Origin: Chryseobacterium wanjuense | GTDB lineage: Bacteria > Bacteroidota > Bacteroidia > Flavobacteriales > Weeksellaceae | DNA: 64,000 nt | NCBI RefSeq assembly: GCF_900111495.1 | Contig: NZ_FOIU01000001.1 | Location: forward strand, 2,232,001-2,296,000 | Direction: 5' to 3' | Shown: in pieces, positions 59,145 to 64,000 of the stretch | Layout: each line of letters begins with the position of its first letter | How positions within the stretch are numbered: the first letter of the stretch is position 1 | Translations under genes and position numbers: made by a program | The notes under the pieces: model-generated | What the model saw: only the letters and a program-made list of their open reading frames with translations | Told to the model about the DNA's origin: nothing | The model's database searches: none

Positions 59145-60455
59145 TTAAAGTGTTCCGGTAGATTTCAGAAGATTATAATATTGATACAGAACATTGATTT
59201 CTGCGTTGGCATAATCCAGTTCAGATTGAAGTTTCTGGTTCTGTGCGTCGATCATTTCTGCTTGTACTGCCAACTGATTCAAATACTTAGCTTCTGTAAT
59301 CTTGTAGTTCTCTTCTGCCAGTCTTTTAGCATCATTAAGAATTTCAGCCTGTTGCATAGATTCCTGATATTTGACGTAAGCTGCATTTACCGACATATCA
59401 ATATTCTGTTGAATAAGAATCATTGCATCACTCGCCTGGTTTTTTTGAAACTTGCCAAGCTTTACTCTTTCTTTTGTTTTATACAGATTATCAATATTAT
59501 AGCTAAGAGAAATCCCAGTTTGCCAACCGCCTGCGTACATATCCAAAACAGGTGTTCTATTGGTAATCGGTCTTTGTAAAGTATAGCCTCCAAACCCCGC
59601 CAGAGTAGGCATTTTATCGGTTTTTATGATTTCTATATTTTTATCTGCTGCGTCGATGTTTGTCTTTGCAGATTTCATCAAAGGATTGCTGTTATGAGCC
59701 AGATCAAGATAATAATCCATCCCGATTCCTGATTCTTTGTTCTCTAAACTTTCAACCGGAACAATCTCAGTATCAGAAGGTAAACCCAAAGCTATATTTA
59801 AATTATAATTAAGGATTTTTCGATTATTTACTAAAGTTAAAATTCCCTGGTCTAAGTTTTTGATAGCCAACTCACCACGAATGACCTCATTTCGGGTCAC
59901 CATTCCTTGCTGATAAAATTTCTGGATATTTTTAAGACGTTCCTGAGCCAGTTTTTTGTTGTTTTGAAAAACTTCCTGCTGGTTTAAAATTTTATAAACA
60001 TCCAGATAATTTGAAATCACAAGAAATTTCACATCCTGTTTGTTCTTTTCCAGATCTAGTTTGGAAAGCTGCTCACGAAGCCCCGCCAATTCGATAGATT
60101 TATTCACCAAACCACCTTTGAAGATCAACTGAGTCGCCTGAACACCACAAGAACTCCCATAATGTGGCATCGAAATCGTGGTAGAGTTTGAAAAATCTTT
60201 ATCAATAGCTACCATATCACCCAAATAAAATTGGCTCATGGAAGCTGTAATCGTCGGTAATTTCTGGAGCTTTGCAATATTTGTATTCTGTTTTGCAATG
60301 TTGATATTCTGAGCCGAAACTTTTAGCTGCTGATGATTTTGCACCGCCAGTTCGGCAACATCATTGGCTGTCATCTGTTTTATTTCTTGAGAAAAAAACA
60401 GCGCAGGAAAGATCATTATCATAAGTGATAGTGCTGTTTTTACATTTTTTATCAT
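59145..60455 (-). CDS. TolC family outer membrane efflux channel
   Basis: 436 residues. Signal peptide ending LFFSQ. The chain is two repeated helical halves as in TolC/OprM: ELAVQNHQQLKVSAQNINIA, NEVIRGELAIKNLDQGILT, then DLAHNSNPLMKSAKTNIDAA and QAEMIDAQNQKLQSELDYANA. It would form the trimeric outer-membrane duct of the pump. First structural gene; a TAACTTTG promoter element lies 19 nt upstream, beside direct repeats that may bind the AraC regulator. Confidence 0.93.
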   Translation of the reverse strand: MIKNVKTALSLMIMIFPALFFSQEIKQMTANDVAELAVQNHQQLKVSAQNINIAKQNTNIAKLQKLPTITASMSQFYLGDMVAIDKDFSNSTTISMPHYGSSCGVQATQLIFKGGLVNKSIELAGLREQLSKLDLEKNKQDVKFLVISNYLDVYKILNQQEVFQNNKKLAQERLKNIQKFYQQGMVTRNEVIRGELAIKNLDQGILTLVNNRKILNYNLNIALGLPSDTEIVPVESLENKESGIGMDYYLDLAHNSNPLMKSAKTNIDAADKNIEIIKTDKMPTLAGFGGYTLQRPITNRTPVLDMYAGGWQTGISLSYNIDNLYKTKERVKLGKFQKNQASDAMILIQQNIDMSVNAAYVKYQESMQQAEILNDAKRLAEENYKITEAKYLNQLAVQAEMIDAQNQKLQSELDYANAEINVLYQYYNLLKSTGTL

Positions 60456-60474
60456 TGTCCCTTGTTTTACGATG

Positions 60475-60482
60475 CAAAGTTA
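60475..60482 (-). promoter_or_regulatory. -7 promoter element of the efflux operon
   Basis: Minus-strand TAACTTTG with a TTTG (in ACATTTG) 19 nt upstream, the best -33/-7 match in the window. It lies 19 nt before the tolC ATG. Confidence 0.65.
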
Positions 60483-60492
60483 TGGCACGCAC

Positions 60493-60537
60493 AAGATCAA
60501 ACAAATGTTTAAGAAATGGAAAAAGATGTTCAAATGT
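60493..60537 (-). promoter_or_regulatory. Direct repeats upstream of the efflux promoter, AraC operator candidate
   Basis: On the minus strand ACATTTGAACATCTT (60523-60537) and ACATTTGTTTGATCTT (60493-60508) repeat in the same orientation about 30 bp apart, near three helical turns. The downstream copy holds the -33 TTTG. Confidence 0.5.
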
Positions 60538-60543
60538 AAGATT

Positions 60544-61389
60544 TTAATTTTCGAACTGGTTCCGATATTGTGACGGACTCACTTCCAAATGTTTCTTAAA
60601 AAAGTGAGAAAAAGAATATTGATCACTGAAACCCAGCATGGATGAAATCTCTGAAACAGGCTTATTTGAAGAGTTTAAAAGCACTTTTGCTTCATTCATT
60701 ACAATTAATGCGATCATTTGGCTTGCAGACTTTCCGGTAATTGCCTTCACCACAGAAGAAAGATGTCTGGTTGTAATTGATTGCCGTTCGGCGTAGAATT
60801 CTACTGTCCGTTCTGTTTGATGATTAGCAGCGAGGTCGTTTAAGAAAATGAAAACAATTTCTTCCTGTCTCGACATCTGGCTCATCGAGTTGGCGTCTTC
60901 TTTGGAAATAATTCCTGCCATCTGATAGCAAAAAACGGAAAAAAGATGCTCCACCACTTCTTTTTTATATAAAATTTCAGTTTCTGTATCTAAAATATAT
61001 TTAAGAAAATTCACGGTTTTCCAGACTATTTCCATTTCCTCAGGGTCAAAAGGAACACCTCGATTCATCTGCTGCCTGAAATAACGATAGCCAATTAATC
61101 GATTGAACCTCAATGATAAAGCTGAAATAAATTCTCTTTTATAAGAAACCATTCTCGACTGAAAATCATCGCTTACGGAAATCATTTCGTACACCGTCTG
61201 CGGATCTGTTACCATAAACATATTCTCCGAAAGCTCCAGATCATTGAAATGCTGGCGAAGCTTAATGCTTCCTGTTTTAATGAAAATAAATGCCGGATTT
61301 TCGGGACGGAAAGGCTTATCGACAGCAATTCTCTCGAAAATATTATGTTGGGTGAAAATTTCAACGCCGAATTTTTCTAAGACAGACAT
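60544..61389 (-). CDS. AraC family transcriptional regulator of the efflux operon
   Basis: 281 residues. The N-terminal region (about 1-165) is a ligand or cupin-like domain. The C-terminal HTH pair shows TRHLSSVVKAITGKSASQMI and EISSMLGFSDQYSFSHFFKK with HLEVSPSQYRNQF, the AraC signature. It sits 88 bp upstream of tolC in the same orientation, so it likely controls the pump, probably activating it on a toxic ligand. The gene itself has TACATTTG 4 nt before the ATG, predicting a leaderless mRNA. Confidence 0.92.
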   Translation of the reverse strand: MSVLEKFGVEIFTQHNIFERIAVDKPFRPENPAFIFIKTGSIKLRQHFNDLELSENMFMVTDPQTVYEMISVSDDFQSRMVSYKREFISALSLRFNRLIGYRYFRQQMNRGVPFDPEEMEIVWKTVNFLKYILDTETEILYKKEVVEHLFSVFCYQMAGIISKEDANSMSQMSRQEEIVFIFLNDLAANHQTERTVEFYAERQSITTRHLSSVVKAITGKSASQMIALIVMNEAKVLLNSSNKPVSEISSMLGFSDQYSFSHFFKKHLEVSPSQYRNQFEN

Positions 61390-61393
61390 AACA

Positions 61394-61401
61394 CAAATGT
61401 A
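61394..61401 (-). promoter_or_regulatory. -7 element 4 nt before the AraC-type gene
   Basis: Minus-strand TACATTTG, then TGTT, then ATG; identical octamer and spacing to ppc. Confidence 0.6.
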
Positions 61402-61459
61402 AGCAATCTCTTCAGCGATTACAAAAATTTATTATTTTAGTAACTTCCAAATTCCTATT

Positions 61460-61933
61460 ATGAGAAAAATTGATTTATTATTTGCAGAATATGGCGAAAG
61501 CCACAGAAACGCAACCAACAAATTGATTCACTGGATTTGTGTTCCATTGATTTTTTGGACGATTTTAGGATTTATTTCCCTTATTCCGTCAAAATCTATC
61601 TGTTTCATATACATTGGCTGTATAAGTTATATAAGTCTTGCTGCAATGGTTTTGGTGACAATATTTTACATGAGACTTTCATTTTTAATAGGTCTGATCA
61701 TGGTTTTCGTGATGCTTTTGATGGAAAGCTTTGCGTATGGGATCAACATTCGTTTTAAAGAAAATTCATGGATTGTTTACCTGGCTGTTTTTATTATCAC
61801 CTGGATTTTACAATTTGTAGGGCATAAAATTGAAGGCAAAAAACCTTCTTTCCTGAAAGACCTGCAATTTCTTTTAATCGGCCCCATCTGGCTCTTGAGT
61901 TTTATACTTAAAAAACTGGGAATCAGATATTAG
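61460..61933 (+). CDS. DUF962 (Mpo1-like) membrane protein
   Basis: 157 residues. MRKIDLLFAEYGESHRNATNKLIHWICVPLIFW is the conserved start of the DUF962/YGL010w family: the H-x3-N and H-x2-C-V-P elements precede the first helix. About four membrane segments follow, and QFVGHKIEGKKPSFLKD with its His is the second conserved block. Yeast Mpo1 is a dioxygenase that alpha-oxidises 2-hydroxy fatty acids using Fe2+ and these His residues, so a lipid oxidation role is possible, not shown. Confidence 0.88.
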   Translation: MRKIDLLFAEYGESHRNATNKLIHWICVPLIFWTILGFISLIPSKSICFIYIGCISYISLAAMVLVTIFYMRLSFLIGLIMVFVMLLMESFAYGINIRFKENSWIVYLAVFIITWILQFVGHKIEGKKPSFLKDLQFLLIGPIWLLSFILKKLGIRY

Positions 61934-61936
61934 ACA

Positions 61937-62018
61937 TTGGGTAAGGAAGCTAGAAAATGGAAGCTGGAAGTTTATTCGCGCTTAACAAACTTCCCTCTTC
62001 CCGCATCCAGCTTCAAGC
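61937..62018. repeat. Dispersed GGAAGC-type palindromic repeat, copy 4
   Basis: GGAAGCTAGAAAATGGAAGC TGGAAGTTTA is mirrored by TAACAAACTTCCCTCTTCC and CATCCAGCTTCAAGCC. It lies between converging DUF962 and DUF2891 genes. Confidence 0.65.
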
Positions 62019-62022
62019 CTTA

Positions 62023-63090
62023 TTAATCTTCCAAAGCGTAAACTGCAAAACTTGCCAGCCAATGGTCACCGCCATAATTTCCCTGAAATAATAATGGAAG
62101 TCCGTTATTTAAAAATACAGTTGCCGTTTTCTGGAAATCTTTTTTCAGGGGATGATTGTCCGGAAGAGATTTTGCGATGCCTTTCATACACCATGCTTTT
62201 GAGAAAGATAATCCTACCAAATGCACCGTTTGATAATCGCTGAGATCACTCACCACCGGAATCTTTTCAATATTTTCCAAACTTCGCTTTTCGTAGAATT
62301 TATTTAACCATTGTACAAATTCTTTTTGAGGAAGAACTCTTCGCATTAAATCTGCAATTTCCAGACTTGGCGAAAAGAAATCCGAACCATCGGGTTCTAA
62401 ATATGCCGGCGTTTTTTCGTCTTTTAAATAAAAATATTTCGCTTTTTCGATCAATTGATTTTCAAAATCTTTGTCTTTGTTTGCTCTTGCCCAATCGATC
62501 GCAAACGCCATCGCAAAAGCTGTATTCGGGTGAACTCCCGTTCTGTTGGGATAGGTTTGTTTGGGTAAAAAAGTCTTCCAAGAATTCAGGATTTTATCCG
62601 TTAATGGTTTCAGATTCTCATGCCAGATTTTCGCTTTCGGGTTGTTCCAGGTGATTAATTCTTCATCCAGTTTCAGCAGCCAAGCCCATCCGTATGTTCT
62701 TTCAAACGTTCCGGTCAGTTGATATTTTGTAAAATAATCTGCTTCGGTCTGAAGATTTTCTTTTTTAAATGAATCATCAAGAATTTTTTCAATCTCTTTA
62801 GCATTAGATAAATTGGGTTTCGTTTTTAATAACCGAACCAGCATCCAATGCCCATGAACAGAGCTGTGCCAATCGAAACAGCCATAAAAACTCGGATGCA
62901 GATCTTTCGGACTTAAAGGAACTTCATTCGCATTATTAATGATATGTGCCGTTTTGTTCGGATATTCCTGATTGATGCAGTGGAGCGGTTTTTCGGATAA
63001 CTTAATGGCCATTTCGTCCGTCAGTTTAGGAACTTCCTGAGCAAACATCAAAAACGGAAAAAATATAATAGCAAAGAGACTCTTTTTCAT
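62023..63090 (-). CDS. Exported DUF2891 family protein
   Basis: 355 residues with a signal peptide ending LMFAQ. Typical features of DUF2891: HPSFYGCFDWHSSVHGHWML, YGWAWLLKLDEEL, NRTGVHPNTAFAMAFAIDWA and a C-terminal GGDHWLASFAVYALED. The helical layout suggests an (alpha/alpha)-barrel as in some glycan-active enzymes, but no activity is established to my knowledge. Probably periplasmic. Confidence 0.9.
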   Translation of the reverse strand: MKKSLFAIIFFPFLMFAQEVPKLTDEMAIKLSEKPLHCINQEYPNKTAHIINNANEVPLSPKDLHPSFYGCFDWHSSVHGHWMLVRLLKTKPNLSNAKEIEKILDDSFKKENLQTEADYFTKYQLTGTFERTYGWAWLLKLDEELITWNNPKAKIWHENLKPLTDKILNSWKTFLPKQTYPNRTGVHPNTAFAMAFAIDWARANKDKDFENQLIEKAKYFYLKDEKTPAYLEPDGSDFFSPSLEIADLMRRVLPQKEFVQWLNKFYEKRSLENIEKIPVVSDLSDYQTVHLVGLSFSKAWCMKGIAKSLPDNHPLKKDFQKTATVFLNNGLPLLFQGNYGGDHWLASFAVYALED

Positions 63091-63248
63091 TCAATAAAAA
63101 TAAAAAATAATTTCAATTTTGAAGATTATAAATAGCTTCAAACAACATTCAATACAGAATTTACATTAAATATTCATATTTATTAAAAATTAATAAACAA
63201 ATACAAACTTTGAGCATACTTTTTGATAAGATTCATGAAAACTTGCTA

Positions 63249-64000
63249 ATGAAAAAGTTACTCCTCCCTTTGTATTGCCTTCTTCTTATCAATTGCAGTA
63301 AATCTGATAAACTGGCTAACCATGAAGTAAAAGCTGATTTGATGGAAATGGTGGCACCACCATCTTCTTCCGAAGATAAATTAATCCCTGCTAGTTCTGC
63401 AGTTGCTTCTCCACCGCCCCCCAATTCTATTTCAGAGAAGACTGTCAATGAAAATAAACCAAACTCTTCACAACAGAAAACTGACACCATCTCCAAAAAA
63501 ATTATCAAAAATGGAAATATGCAAATTCAGGTTGGAGATATTAGTAAAGCCCAGAAACAGGTCAATGAAATTATAAAGAAAAATAAAGCCTACATTCAGA
63601 AAGAAGAATTCCGCAATACGGATACTGATGAAAGTCTGGATATAACGATCAGAGTTCCTCATCAGAATTTTGATGCTTTAATCAATTCTTTTTCAGATGG
63701 AATAGGTTCCGTTTTATCGAAAAATATTTCGTCAGACGACGTGACGGAAGAATATACGGATGTTTCCATAAAATTAGCCAATAAAAAAATCTATCTGGAA
63801 AAATACCGGGACATGCTGAAAAATGCAGCCACCACAAAGGATATGCTGGAAATTCAGGAAAACATTCGCGAGCTGGAAGACGAAATCGATGTTTCGGAAG
63901 GAAGACTTCGTTTCATTGATGACCGCGTGAAATACAGCACTTTAAATCTGGGTTTATATAAAGAAAAAGTGCGAAGTTCAGCCACTTCAAAAATTGGTTT
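63249..64000 (+). CDS. DUF4349 domain lipoprotein, 5' part
   Basis: Runs off the window; 250 codons are visible. Start ATG at 63249 gives a lipoprotein signal with lipobox LINC. A Pro/Ser-rich linker (PPSSSEDKLIPAS to about residue 75) precedes the DUF4349 domain: KIIKNGNMQIQVGDISKAQ, DITIRVPHQNFDALI, SKNISSDDVTEEYTDVSIKL, and a coiled coil (LEIQENIRELEDEIDVSEGR). Members usually end in one membrane segment, which would lie beyond the window. Role unknown; the domain may be involved in envelope sensing. Confidence 0.88.
   Translation, partial: MKKLLLPLYCLLLINCSKSDKLANHEVKADLMEMVAPPSSSEDKLIPASSAVASPPPPNSISEKTVNENKPNSSQQKTDTISKKIIKNGNMQIQVGDISKAQKQVNEIIKKNKAYIQKEEFRNTDTDESLDITIRVPHQNFDALINSFSDGIGSVLSKNISSDDVTEEYTDVSIKLANKKIYLEKYRDMLKNAATTKDMLEIQENIRELEDEIDVSEGRLRFIDDRVKYSTLNLGLYKEKVRSSATSKIG

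Overview
The window reads as chromosome of a Flavobacteriia member, most likely Chryseobacterium or a close relative. Supporting signs: AT-rich DNA, start codons without Shine-Dalgarno sequences but with A-rich leaders, promoter elements of the Bacteroidetes type (TAnnTTTG), a SusC/SusD starch locus, a subtilase with a type IX secretion sorting tail, TonB-dependent receptors with carboxypeptidase-like N-termini, and a short Cys-rich peptide with the leader type common in Chryseobacterium. No rRNA, tRNA, IS element, prophage or CRISPR array was seen.

Layout. 1-5.8 kb: end of pnuC, an Asn/Gly-rich lipoprotein, dapF, mltG and a TonB-dependent receptor. 5.8-9 kb (minus strand): a tight sugar-nucleotide/surface-polysaccharide operon (DegT aminotransferase, small membrane protein, galE, TagD-like cytidylyltransferase). 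9-16.5 kb: secreted S8 protease, XRE-pentapeptide regulator, ppc (minus), an AT-rich HEPN-YegP pair and two small exported proteins. 16.6-26.8 kb: dihydrolipoamide dehydrogenase with a divergent HxlR regulator, iron alcohol dehydrogenase, lipocalin-like lipoprotein, SGNH hydrolase, DEAD-box helicase, UbiB kinase, a bacteriocin-like peptide and a GNAT-nitrilase fusion. 27.3-34.1 kb (minus): purine genes in the order purM-purN-purH-purD-guaA, separated by repeat-filled gaps. 34.2-40.9 kb: an unannotated tiny transcription unit, FMN reductase, pirin, HxlR/azoR divergent pair, and a GMC oxidoreductase-MFS pair. 41-52.8 kb (minus): a starch/maltodextrin utilisation locus, susC-susD-susE-GH97-GH13-NTF2-like-MFS. 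53-64 kb: metG, a methyltransferase, a tripartite efflux operon (AraC regulator, TolC, HlyD, MFS) and DUF962, DUF2891 and DUF4349 proteins.

How the genes fit together. In the starch locus, SusC/D/E would capture and import maltodextrins, periplasmic GH13 and GH97 would cut them, and the SLC45-like MFS would carry maltose or glucose inward. The purine genes cover the AIR synthetase, GAR transformylase, AICAR/IMP, GAR synthetase and GMP steps. The efflux genes form a complete three-part envelope pump with its own regulator.

The least ordinary content is between genes. At least five families of short dispersed palindromic repeats occur. One is about 95-107 bp long, and two of its copies show compensatory base changes in a long stem around an invariant loop, which is evidence for selected RNA structure. 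Six genes have a TAnnTTTG element only 4-5 nt before their ATG, predicting leaderless mRNAs. A promoter, 24-codon ORF and terminator form an isolated mini-gene upstream of purM. All functional statements come from reading motifs; no database search was run.
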